Source: a virus
DNA: 42,848 nucleotides
Virus record (IMG/VR): IMGVR_UViG_3300030103_005513
Span: 30,454-73,301 of that record
Direction: 5' to 3' (one strand)
Shown: piece after piece, positions 15,421 through 21,923 of the stretch
How positions within the stretch are numbered: the first letter of the stretch is position 1
How the letters are laid out: each line of letters opens with the position of its first letter
The notes under the pieces: model-generated
The model's database searches: none
Told to the model about the DNA's origin: nothing
Seen by the model: only the letters and a program-made list of their open reading frames with translations
Translations under genes and position numbers: made by a program

Positions 15421-15575
15421 GTTTTAGAATGTGTGTTTACTTCAACGGGATTGTCACTTTCAATGTGATTGTGATCGATTGTATCTATGTGAGCATGCTC
15501 TATGTTCAAGTGCTCTAGTGCTTGTGCAATTCTTTCAAGTGCATTAGCGATACGATTTGTGTCAATGGGATTCAT
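15414..15575 (-). CDS. Small phage protein, 53 residues
   Basis: An unlisted-size gene recognised by its coupling: ATG 15573-15575 overlaps the stop of the gene upstream (ATGA), and its own stop overlaps the next start (ATGGTAA). The protein starts MNPIDTNRIANALERIAQALE, a clear amphipathic helix. It is followed by a His/Asp/Asn-rich tail (HIDTIDHNHIESDN). No function known; it could be a small binding or adaptor peptide. Confidence 0.65.
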   Translation of the reverse strand: MNPIDTNRIANALERIAQALEHLNIEHAHIDTIDHNHIESDNPVEVNTHSKTW

Positions 15576-16075
15576 AATATCCAAGTGGGTTTACGAGATG
15601 GGTCACGCAAATAATTGTTTGCAACCCAAGGTTTAGATGCAATGTAACGTTTGTAGGCAGTGAAGATGTCAATACTGGTGTCGTATTTGAATTCATCAGG
15701 ACCTGCAAATGCAAATTCTGTAGGATCAGATTCTTGCAAAGGAAATATGTGTGTGCAGTGTGCAATAGTTGAATGACAACTGTGTTTCTTACCGTATCTG
15801 TGTGTATATTCATTACACAAAGCAAGACCATGCAGTATCAACCATGTCCAATGCGTCTGTGCCCATACAGTACAGGGATGATTACGAAATGCACCCTTCT
15901 CTGTTTTGTATGGTGTACCATCTAACTTAGGTAGTGTGCCAAAGTTGTGACCCCATTTATCAGATGCAACGATGGCAAGCATCTGACATGTTTCCAATGG
16001 CATCTTGACAATGTGCTTGTCGGGCAGACATTGTGCAGATATGTTTGGATTTGGGTCAGTGACAAAAATGTTCAT
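15572..16075 (-). CDS. Conserved phage protein (DKHIVKMPLETCQ family), function unknown
   Basis: Start taken at ATG 16073-16075 (MNIFVTDPNPNISAQ), giving 167 residues and dropping 14 residues that only shadow the upstream gene. It has the well-conserved order LPDKHIVKMPLETCQML, NHPCTVWA, HGLALCNEYTHRYGK of a family widespread in T4-like and other phages. That family is sometimes labelled pyrimidine-dimer glycosylase-like; I see no clear DenV signature, so function stays open. It overlaps the N-domain carbamoyltransferase gene by 20 bases. Confidence 0.6.
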   Translation of the reverse strand: MNIFVTDPNPNISAQCLPDKHIVKMPLETCQMLAIVASDKWGHNFGTLPKLDGTPYKTEKGAFRNHPCTVWAQTHWTWLILHGLALCNEYTHRYGKKHSCHSTIAHCTHIFPLQESDPTEFAFAGPDEFKYDTSIDIFTAYKRYIASKPWVANNYLRDPSRKPTWIL

Positions 16076-17027
16076 AATATTCAAGCAATGCTGAACCGAT
16101 TGCAAGACCACCATCATATGCGATAGGGTCTACATACAGATTTACATCTGTACTCTTCAGTATAGTGTAATTTGCCACACAATTCAAGAAAAAACCACCA
16201 GAAACACATATATTTTTTTTATTTGTAAGTTCTTGTGCTTTTTTTACCATGTATATCGCATGCTTCTCTGCCGATTTTTGTAATCTAAGAGCAAGATCTG
16301 CCTCAAGTAAGGGTGCACCTGTGTACTTTGTGCTATTACCTTCTGGACTGAACTCTGTGCTGCATAGACTATGACCATACTCTTCAATGAATAAGTCAGC
16401 AGGTGTAGCAGGGTGACCATATGCGGACAGACCCATTGTCTTACCTGCCTCTATCTCATCAAACCCACAGTAACGTGACACTCTTCTGAATGCTTGACCA
16501 ACACTTGTTCGATTGCTGTACATGTTACCATCTCTCCAATGAGGTTCACCCTCTAACACACTCTCCTTCTCACAATAGAAGGTAGAGTAATGTTTAAATA
16601 CTGGAGTTAGATTATCAAATATACTTTCCGTCTCACAATATCCTTCATACCATGACCCCTTACCATCCATCACCAGTACAGCAGCGTCATCAAAAGGTGA
16701 GTTGTATAATGCATTTGCTGCATGACATTCGTGATGTCTATTCCTATAGTCTACAAAACGTACACCCCTATCTCGTGCAATTTTGAGAATGATATTTTTT
16801 GCTGCTGTTCTTTCTTTATGGGTTCTCTTATTATATCTTGTAAAACAATCACATATGGTAATAACATCCACACTAGAATCAATATACTTATCGGCAAGAG
16901 TCTTCGCACTGACATCTCTTTTGACTCTTGAGACACGTTCCTCCTCCAAATATAATTTTATTTTACCATCTTCAATGATGGCAAGTGATCCATTTTTTGC
17001 TAAATTTATTCCGACAATTTTTGCCAT
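16056..17027 (-). CDS. Carbamoyltransferase N-terminal (Kae1-like) domain protein, second copy
   Basis: 323 residues, again the N-domain alone: IVGINLAKNGSLAI, RHHECH (97-102) followed by AANALY, VLVMDGKGSW (117-126), AGKTMGLSAYG, SGGFFLNCVANY and a final DGGLAIGSALLEYY. The HxxxH metal site (H98, H102) and the Gly-rich loops are intact, so ATP and carbamoyl-phosphate chemistry looks possible. No C-domain follows: the frame ends and an unrelated gene begins. It may share the single C-domain at 14.5-15.1 kb. It diverges strongly from the first copy, so the duplication is old or the genes came in separately. The start lies inside the 3' end of thyX. Confidence 0.8.
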   Translation of the reverse strand: MAKIVGINLAKNGSLAIIEDGKIKLYLEEERVSRVKRDVSAKTLADKYIDSSVDVITICDCFTRYNKRTHKERTAAKNIILKIARDRGVRFVDYRNRHHECHAANALYNSPFDDAAVLVMDGKGSWYEGYCETESIFDNLTPVFKHYSTFYCEKESVLEGEPHWRDGNMYSNRTSVGQAFRRVSRYCGFDEIEAGKTMGLSAYGHPATPADLFIEEYGHSLCSTEFSPEGNSTKYTGAPLLEADLALRLQKSAEKHAIYMVKKAQELTNKKNICVSGGFFLNCVANYTILKSTDVNLYVDPIAYDGGLAIGSALLEYYEHFCH

Positions 17028-17650
17028 TCAAGTGCCTCACTCACAGCAGGGAACTGCTCAACAAATATTTTTCTGACTGCTTTTGCAATCAACATGTGTT
17101 CTTTCTGTGTACCATTAGAGGATCTTAGATTTATATAGTGTATCCATGATCTGCATGAACCTGTCATGTATATTCTTGTGGGAGTGCATAAAGGTAGTAC
17201 CATACGTGCACACTCTTTTGCAACACCTTCCTGTAACATCTGATTGTAAAGTGAAAATGCACTACTGAATAATGTATTCATCTGGGCATTAAGTTTATCC
17301 ACAATCTTAGGATCAAGATCATCAATACTATTCTGTCTGTTCTTATTATCTTGTCTTCTCAACTCTGGTAGTTCAATGGTCTCTAGTAACTTAGCGTCAG
17401 CATATCTTTGACTGAACTCTTGATAAGTAAATGACCTGTGTCTAAGAATTTGTGCTGCAATAGCACGTGTGGTTTCTATCTCTACTGTCATGGTAGATTG
17501 CTCAAACACAGACCAATGATTGTGCTTGATGCAATACTTCAAGAGACCTGAGTAGTTGTCGTTCTCTTGATTAGCAGGGTTAGATACTCTGGCAATGTAT
17601 GCCATAGTTTTTTCAGCATCAGGTGTGATGCTTATTAGTCTTGCTGTCAT
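17006..17650 (-). CDS. thyX: FAD-dependent thymidylate synthase ThyX
   Basis: 214 residues with the ThyX signature RHRSFTYQEFSQRY (RHR-x7-S) near residue 73, the N-terminal MTARLISITPDAEKTMAYIARVS and the catalytic-side segment GSCRSWIHYINLR. It makes dTMP from dUMP with methylene-tetrahydrofolate and NADPH and supports phage DNA synthesis. The start overlaps the small gene upstream by ATGA. Common in cyanophages. Confidence 0.93.
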   Translation of the reverse strand: MTARLISITPDAEKTMAYIARVSNPANQENDNYSGLLKYCIKHNHWSVFEQSTMTVEIETTRAIAAQILRHRSFTYQEFSQRYADAKLLETIELPELRRQDNKNRQNSIDDLDPKIVDKLNAQMNTLFSSAFSLYNQMLQEGVAKECARMVLPLCTPTRIYMTGSCRSWIHYINLRSSNGTQKEHMLIAKAVRKIFVEQFPAVSEALEWQKLSE

Positions 17651-17799
17651 GTGCCCTCGAACTCGTCATCGTAATCCAATTCAACTGGATCAACGTCTGA
17701 GTATCTATATGACTCAGAATCAGCATAGACTTCTGCCTTGAGTGCTGAGAGCAGCAACTCAAGGTCAGAGATTATAACTTTTAGTTTACCTTGATCCAT
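17647..17799 (-). CDS. Small acidic phage protein, 50 residues
   Basis: ATG at 17797-17799 shares one base with the upstream stop (TGATG), and the stop overlaps the thyX start (ATGA). The product starts MDQGKLKVIISDLELLLSALK, a leucine-rich helix, and ends in an acidic, Tyr-containing tail (DVDPVELDYDDEFEGT). The exact packing between two genes is the main support. Function unknown. Confidence 0.65.
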   Translation of the reverse strand: MDQGKLKVIISDLELLLSALKAEVYADSESYRYSDVDPVELDYDDEFEGT

Positions 17800-18869
17800 C
17801 AATTGAAGGTTCTATTTTTTACATAGATGAGTTCACGAGTTTTCATCTCATCATTATTATCTTGTGGCAAGAATCTGTGTTTAGCATCAGGGTGATTCCA
17901 TGCAAAGTGGTAACGATTTATACGTTTATCTGTCATACCCATTGATAATAGAAGTAAGTCTTCCCAATACTCTAATATTTCATCGAATACTCTGTCTCTT
18001 TTTTTGCATAGAGTGTCATCACCTGTTGGTTCTTCAACTGCTATCAATAAATTCAATGGTTTTTTTCTTGAAACTGCCAGTTCATTTTTTTCTAACAATG
18101 CACCTAAATCTGATTTGAAATTATATACAGTCATCACATGTGAGATCTCGTTTTCATTAGATAAGATTTCATCTATCCACTCATCGTCCTGATGATCATT
18201 TACATAAAGTTTCACTGTATCTTTTCCGTAGGTTGTATATCTTTCTGATGCATTTACCTTTCCCTGTTTTTGCAATTCCCACATGATTTTTTTGAGAATT
18301 TTACTTCTTATTTTACCACCCAAATGACGACCATAAGATTGTATGAGTTCATCTATTTCTTTTTTGTATGGTCTTCTATCAAAATCATTTAGAGCATCTC
18401 TTACCCCTGCTTCAACATCTTTTTGAGATGGGTTGTTGTGTGGTAATGTCATATCAATGTTTGATATGTTGGCAAAATCTCTTTTTGCCTGACGATTTTT
18501 AAATCGAACCAATTGAACCATCCATCCTCTTATGTCTATTCTTCTATCTGTTCGTAATTCTTTTCTATGATTTCCATTTATAGTTGACATATCATCTGCG
18601 TCAACATAAATCATTCTTCCTTCTTTTGTATTGATACCAAACTCATGAATGTTATCTCTTAGATCTTTGAGTTTTGATAATGTGATTCTCTCAACACGTG
18701 CAGGGTTTGTCCATGTTCCTGTCATGTCGTTGAATAACATCATGTGTGGTTTGCCTACGAGTTCTACTCCATCCACACCATACGTTGATGGTTTGTAACC
18801 CCAATTATTTGGGTCGCAATGCTCTGGTCTCCAATTAGCAGTAATAAAAGGATTCGTTTGGATTGTCAT
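17799..18869 (-). CDS. ParB-like domain protein
   Basis: 356 residues. Around 85-105 the segment MIYVDADDMSTINGNHRKELRTD has the Asp, then Gly-Asn-His-Arg pattern of the ParB/sulfiredoxin-like N-terminal box (nuclease or nucleotide-binding fold). A helical middle (KKEIDELIQSYGRHLGGKI) could bind DNA, and the C-terminal half is of unknown type. No partition partner is nearby, so a partition role is unlikely. A nuclease, CTPase-like or DNA-modification role is possible. It starts after the terminator hairpin of the DUF4278-like gene and heads the group leading to thyX. Confidence 0.45.
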   Translation of the reverse strand: MTIQTNPFITANWRPEHCDPNNWGYKPSTYGVDGVELVGKPHMMLFNDMTGTWTNPARVERITLSKLKDLRDNIHEFGINTKEGRMIYVDADDMSTINGNHRKELRTDRRIDIRGWMVQLVRFKNRQAKRDFANISNIDMTLPHNNPSQKDVEAGVRDALNDFDRRPYKKEIDELIQSYGRHLGGKIRSKILKKIMWELQKQGKVNASERYTTYGKDTVKLYVNDHQDDEWIDEILSNENEISHVMTVYNFKSDLGALLEKNELAVSRKKPLNLLIAVEEPTGDDTLCKKRDRVFDEILEYWEDLLLLSMGMTDKRINRYHFAWNHPDAKHRFLPQDNNDEMKTRELIYVKNRTFN

Positions 18870-18903
18870 GATTTAGTTAGATTCAATGAAAATAATATAG
18901 CAT

Positions 18904-18926
18904 AAAAAAAGGGGTTTTGCAACCCC
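18904..18926 (-). terminator. Intrinsic terminator after the DUF4278-like gene
   Basis: On the minus strand, GGGGTT-GCAA-AACCCC is followed by seven T (18910 to 18904). It lies 6 bases after the stop of the gene at 18933. Confidence 0.85.
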
Positions 18927-18932
18927 CTAGTT

Positions 18933-19076
18933 TTAGCTGCAAGGTGATGCCTTGCTTTTGACCTTGAGTCCACGATACATGAGATCGTGACGTTCACGTT
19001 TCTGTGATTCTTCAATCACTTTTGCGTTGTACTCTTCAGTGTCGTACTCGACACCACGGTAAGTGACTTTTGCCAT
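18933..19076 (-). CDS. DUF4278-like small protein
   Basis: Start set at ATG 19074-19076 (MAKVTYRGVEYDTEEY) with GAGGA eight bases upstream; the longer frame to 19124 has no such site. 47 residues with two YRG elements (TYRGVEY and MYRGLKV), the mark of DUF4278, a short family in cyanobacteria and cyanophages. Function unknown. It is a single-gene transcript: a CTAAATA element and a repeat-bearing leader precede it, and a terminator follows it. Confidence 0.65.
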   Translation of the reverse strand: MAKVTYRGVEYDTEEYNAKVIEESQKRERHDLMYRGLKVKSKASPCS

Positions 19077-19127
19077 TGGTTTGTCCTCAGTAGTAGGCGT
19101 TTTTAGTGCCGTTCCTTCAGTCAACTA

Positions 19128-19192
19128 TGCGTCCTCTAAAAGGATGAACGATCCGTTCCAGTCTGACTTACTTGCGTCCCGAAGGATGAACG
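19128..19192. repeat. Direct repeat in the leader of the DUF4278-like gene
   Basis: Two copies of TGCGTCC-(3-6 bases)-AAGGATGAACG, at 19128-19150 and 19173-19192. Each copy can also fold as a small hairpin on the plus strand (CGTCC pairing with GGATG, one G-U pair). They lie between the CTAAATA element and the start codon, so they would be in the mRNA leader on the minus strand. Confidence 0.7.
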
Positions 19193-19218
19193 TAAGGATA
19201 TGCTAACATATCTGTCAG

Positions 19219-19225
19219 TATTTAG
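19219..19225 (-). promoter_or_regulatory. Late promoter element (CTAAATA) of the DUF4278-like gene
   Basis: CTAAATA on the minus strand lies 22 bases after the stop of the upstream DUF6433-like gene and 143 bases before the DUF4278-like start. This implies a leader of roughly 135 bases, long for this genome, that contains both direct repeats. Confidence 0.5.
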
Positions 19226-19246
19226 CAACATAAAATGTATCGATTG

Positions 19247-19696
19247 TTACCGATCTCTCCAATTTATCTCTGGATATGCCTCCTCTACTACGTTTCTAGT
19301 AATTCTGTATTTACTCTGAAGATCCTTGTCCTTGACTAAGCATACTATCTCTGCCTCTTCTGCTTCAAGTGACTCAAGTAATTGTATGAGTAAATTTTCT
19401 CTTCTCATGTTGGAGATCTTATCGTTACCACCTCTTACAAAGTTGTAGAGGGTTCTCCATTCATGAACTAATCGAGTATGACCCATAGTTCCCTTGGGTG
19501 ATTCGTTGGGTTTGTATGGCACTGATCCTTCTGGAACTGCACTCTCAATCCCTTTGTCAAAGTTCCATATCAATAGTGCTTTGACATCATCACGTTTATG
19601 TGCCTTCAGTAAATCAATCTTTTTGTCTTTAGTCTTGGCACCATGAACTGCTCTGAAAAGTTCAGAGACTAAAGGATTGTTAGGTAATTTTGCCAT
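19247..19696 (-). CDS. DUF6433-like cyanophage protein
   Basis: 149 residues with the recurring order VHGAKTKDKKIDLLKAH, LLIWNFDKGIESAVPEG, TLYNFVRGG, RRENLLIQLLESLEAEEAEIV. This matches my memory of DUF6433, common in T4-like marine phages. Function unknown; in other phages it lies near structural or regulatory genes. Two bases separate it from the membrane-protein gene upstream, so the two are co-transcribed from the TATAAATA element at 19.97 kb. Confidence 0.6.
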   Translation of the reverse strand: MAKLPNNPLVSELFRAVHGAKTKDKKIDLLKAHKRDDVKALLIWNFDKGIESAVPEGSVPYKPNESPKGTMGHTRLVHEWRTLYNFVRGGNDKISNMRRENLLIQLLESLEAEEAEIVCLVKDKDLQSKYRITRNVVEEAYPEINWRDR

Positions 19697-19698
19697 GA

Positions 19699-19911
19699 TT
19701 AATCATCATCATTGTCATTTAGATCACCCTCGAATCTTATAGCAAGAAGTTCATCGGGTAATGGGTTCCCATTCGCATCAAACATTTCTGGATGGGAGTA
19801 CTGAGGAGTAGTCTCTTGCACATAGCATCGAATAAGATATCCAATTGTAAGTCCAAGACCGAGTGTTAGTATTCCTACCATAACACTCAAGGCAATGATT
19901 GCCTGTTCCAT
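19699..19911 (-). CDS. Small single-pass membrane protein conserved in cyanophages
   Basis: Start set at ATG 19909-19911 (MEQAIIALSV) with GGAG seven bases upstream, rather than the ATG at 20028 inside the glutaredoxin gene. 70 residues: one membrane helix at 4-26 (IIALSVMVGILTLGLGLTIGY), then a soluble acidic tail with PEMFDANGNPLPDELLAIRFE. The tail pattern recurs in cyanophages. Function unknown. Confidence 0.65.
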   Translation of the reverse strand: MEQAIIALSVMVGILTLGLGLTIGYLIRCYVQETTPQYSHPEMFDANGNPLPDELLAIRFEGDLNDNDDD

Positions 19912-19934
19912 ACGTTTTCTCCAGTAAGGCAGTG

Positions 19935-19954
19935 GTTGAGTAGTACTACTCAAC
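19935..19954. repeat. Perfect 20-base palindrome in a late leader
   Basis: GTTGAGTAGT followed at once by its reverse complement ACTACTCAAC. Next to it AGGAG (19955-19959) and CTCCT (19965-19969) form a second small inverted repeat. Both lie between the TATAAATA element (19971-19978) and the start at 19911. Either a dimeric protein site or a leader hairpin. Confidence 0.75.
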
Positions 19955-19970
19955 AGGAGTTCTGCTCCTT

Positions 19971-19978
19971 TATTTATA
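19971..19978 (-). promoter_or_regulatory. Late promoter element TATAAATA
   Basis: An exact consensus on the minus strand just after the glutaredoxin stop and 59 bases before the membrane-protein start, driving that gene and the DUF6433-like gene. Confidence 0.65.
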
Positions 19979-19982
19979 GAAC

Positions 19983-20219
19983 CTAAATCAGGTTCTTTTC
20001 CTGTAGGTAATGTAGTGTGTCCTTGCATCCACCTATGTATTTTTTATCAAGTTGAACTTGTGGAAAGGTAGCACCCTCCTCAAATTCTTGGTAGAACTGA
20101 GACTTAGTAAAGTCTCTATCCAATTTGTACTCGGTGACAGATATGTCTGTGGCAGCAAAGAGTTGTCTGACTCTCTCACACCATTGACAATCGTCTTTAG
20201 ACCAAATAACTGCTTTCAT
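19983..20219 (-). CDS. Glutaredoxin
   Basis: 78 residues with the active site CQWC (11 to 17 region, DDCQWCERV), the cis-Pro loop TFPQVQLD and the GGCKD glutathione-binding turn. It reduces disulfides, most likely in ribonucleotide reductase, for phage DNA precursor supply (the T4 nrdC role). One base separates it from the membrane-protein gene upstream. Confidence 0.9.
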   Translation of the reverse strand: MKAVIWSKDDCQWCERVRQLFAATDISVTEYKLDRDFTKSQFYQEFEEGATFPQVQLDKKYIGGCKDTLHYLQEKNLI

Positions 20220-20220
20220 C

Positions 20221-20442
20221 TTAGTCGATTATGGGCATACGACCATCACCACCAGTGATTTTATTCACCTCACCAAAGATCATGGTCTCTATAAGTAAAT
20301 TTATATCAGCAGAGATTCCATCTGCAGACTCCGACATTTTACGGAACCCATTTCCAACATAAATTTGCCCTGTGACAACTGCAATGGTAGCAATACTCCA
20401 GAAATAGTAGTATGCTCTACTCTTGTTCTGTCTCGGTTTCAT
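20221..20442 (-). CDS. Small membrane-anchored protein
   Basis: 73 residues: a basic N-terminus (KPRQNKSRAYY), one membrane helix at about 12-30 (YFWSIATIAVVTGQIYVG) and a soluble C-terminal part with GEVNKITGGDGRMPIID. No family recognised by name, although similar short proteins are common in cyanophages. It overlaps the small gene upstream by 26 bases. Confidence 0.55.
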   Translation of the reverse strand: MKPRQNKSRAYYYFWSIATIAVVTGQIYVGNGFRKMSESADGISADINLLIETMIFGEVNKITGGDGRMPIID

Positions 20443-20566
20443 TTTGTTTTATATACTTCCTCATTAGTTTAGCATACATTACGTCTTGTGCACTATACAA
20501 ATCAGGATGTTTTTTTGCTCTCTTTATTAATTGCTTCGCTACTCTTTTGTCTGATAATTTCTTCAT
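20417..20566 (-). CDS. Small basic phage protein, 49 residues
   Basis: ATG at 20564-20566; MKKLSDKRVAKQLIKRAKKH then DLYSAQDVMYAKLMRKYIK. Highly basic with two helices, a pattern repeated in small T4-like phage proteins. Its start lies only 5 bases from a TATAAATA element, so its own message would be nearly leaderless unless transcribed from further up. Possibly nucleic-acid-binding; function unknown. Confidence 0.6.
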   Translation of the reverse strand: MKKLSDKRVAKQLIKRAKKHPDLYSAQDVMYAKLMRKYIKQNETETEQE

Positions 20567-20571
20567 AAAGG

Positions 20572-20579
20572 TATTTATA
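20572..20579 (-). promoter_or_regulatory. Late promoter element TATAAATA
   Basis: An exact consensus on the minus strand between the amidinotransferase stop (20581) and the small basic gene start (20566). It would serve the small basic, membrane-anchored and glutaredoxin genes. Confidence 0.6.
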
Positions 20580-20580
20580 C

Positions 20581-21870
20581 TTACCAGAAAGTCTTCATAC
20601 CTCCTTCACGATGTACATCACTGGTGATACAATGCAATCCTCCATCCCAAAAATATCTATGTCTAAAGTTGACGATGTGTGGGGTAATACCATGTCTATC
20701 AAACGCATCAAATATTTTTTTATTATAACCATTGACAATGCAATTTTGTTCATTGATAGGAAGTACATTTATATCAAAAACTGTCTCTTCTACGTAAGTG
20801 ACCCAATGATCTAACCATGTATCAATGTAATCTATTAGATCCTGATTATCTTCTTCACCCTTTATCCACCAACGTCCTTGATTTTTATTTTTCATTTTGA
20901 GAAATGGTTTTACTTTATTCCATCCAGCATCAACTGTAACCACCTCCCAATCAGGGTAAAAATGTTTATAGTATTCTTCATCCCTTATTGCTATAATCAA
21001 TCCCTCTTTGACTGGGTGCATGGCACCATCACCATGACCAGGCACATCCACTCCATGCACCCTATGATTTGGAAATAATCTTCTCCACTTTTTCAGAAAA
21101 GATTCTTCATTCAATTTATTTAATATGTTTACATAGTTGAAAAATAAATCTTTACCTAACCTCCATAGACCTGCTGTGTTGATGTACTGGTCGTAAACAA
21201 TAGGAACATTATTTTTATTCATCCACTCTCTAACACTTTGCCATGCATAATATCTCTTGTTTGATGGAAATTTTAGATTAGAACCTATGGTATTTGTTTG
21301 TGCTGCAAAAATAACTTTCTCCAACTCATCTCTATCAATACCCTGTAAAAATTTTAGAGCATAGCATCCCATCTCATCTCTCGATCTAAAAGATTTGATT
21401 GCCTCATTGAGTGTGAGTGGTCTGCCTGGTTGAATAAGATCCTCGAAATATTTTGCCATCACTTTCTCAGTATTTTCTAACTCTTTTGTCTTCCAATCAC
21501 CACCATTATACATTCCAAAATATAAACTTACAACATCAAAATTTTTACCCCACATCTCACTTGGCATGTAAAATTTTTCTCCTACCATGCCACTAAAATC
21601 TCTTGGACACATGGGAGGTGGTGAGTCCACTACACCAGCATGATTTTTGTAATCATTTACGTCATCTGATACGTCAAGTCTTATTACCTCTACACCAAAT
21701 TCATGTAATTTTTTGATTAATAATTGAAAGTCTTCTTCAGTTTCTCTTGCTACCCTTTCCATAGCAGAGCGAACTCTTACATTATCTATTGAACTATAGA
21801 ACTCAGGGGGGTATGATCTCCCCACTACACATACTTTGAGTGGATCAAAGCATTGATAAACTGAAACCAT
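20581..21870 (-). CDS. Amidinotransferase (glycine/inosamine amidinotransferase family)
   Basis: 429 residues of the guanidino-group-modifying fold. Family marks: KVCVVGRSYPPEF at the N-terminus, PPPMCPRD near 84-91 (substrate Asp), the catalytic His in VPGHGDGAMHPV and the catalytic Cys in the C-terminal GGLHCITSDVHREG. Such enzymes move an amidino group from arginine to an amine (glycine, inosamine-phosphate). The acceptor here is unknown. The ATG abuts the T-run of the psbA terminator, and the only purine-rich site (AGGGG) lies inside that hairpin's stem. This suggests read-through expression with a masked ribosome site. Confidence 0.8.
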   Translation of the reverse strand: MVSVYQCFDPLKVCVVGRSYPPEFYSSIDNVRVRSAMERVARETEEDFQLLIKKLHEFGVEVIRLDVSDDVNDYKNHAGVVDSPPPMCPRDFSGMVGEKFYMPSEMWGKNFDVVSLYFGMYNGGDWKTKELENTEKVMAKYFEDLIQPGRPLTLNEAIKSFRSRDEMGCYALKFLQGIDRDELEKVIFAAQTNTIGSNLKFPSNKRYYAWQSVREWMNKNNVPIVYDQYINTAGLWRLGKDLFFNYVNILNKLNEESFLKKWRRLFPNHRVHGVDVPGHGDGAMHPVKEGLIIAIRDEEYYKHFYPDWEVVTVDAGWNKVKPFLKMKNKNQGRWWIKGEEDNQDLIDYIDTWLDHWVTYVEETVFDINVLPINEQNCIVNGYNKKIFDAFDRHGITPHIVNFRHRYFWDGGLHCITSDVHREGGMKTFW

Positions 21871-21900
21871 AAAAAAAGACCCCTATAATATATAGAGGTC
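21871..21900 (-). terminator. Intrinsic terminator of psbA
   Basis: On the minus strand, arms GACCTCTATA (21900-21891) and TATAGGGGTC (21887-21878) with one G-U pair flank a 3-base loop and are followed by seven T (21877-21871). It lies 23 bases after the psbA stop. Confidence 0.88.
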
Positions 21901-21923
21901 TGATCCATCTCGAACAAATATAT

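Noticed and set aside
15572-16075. Pyrimidine-dimer DNA glycosylase (DenV) label
   Set aside because: The conserved DKHIVKMPLETCQ and NHPCTVWA blocks do not match the DenV catalytic N-terminus that I can recall, so the function was left open.
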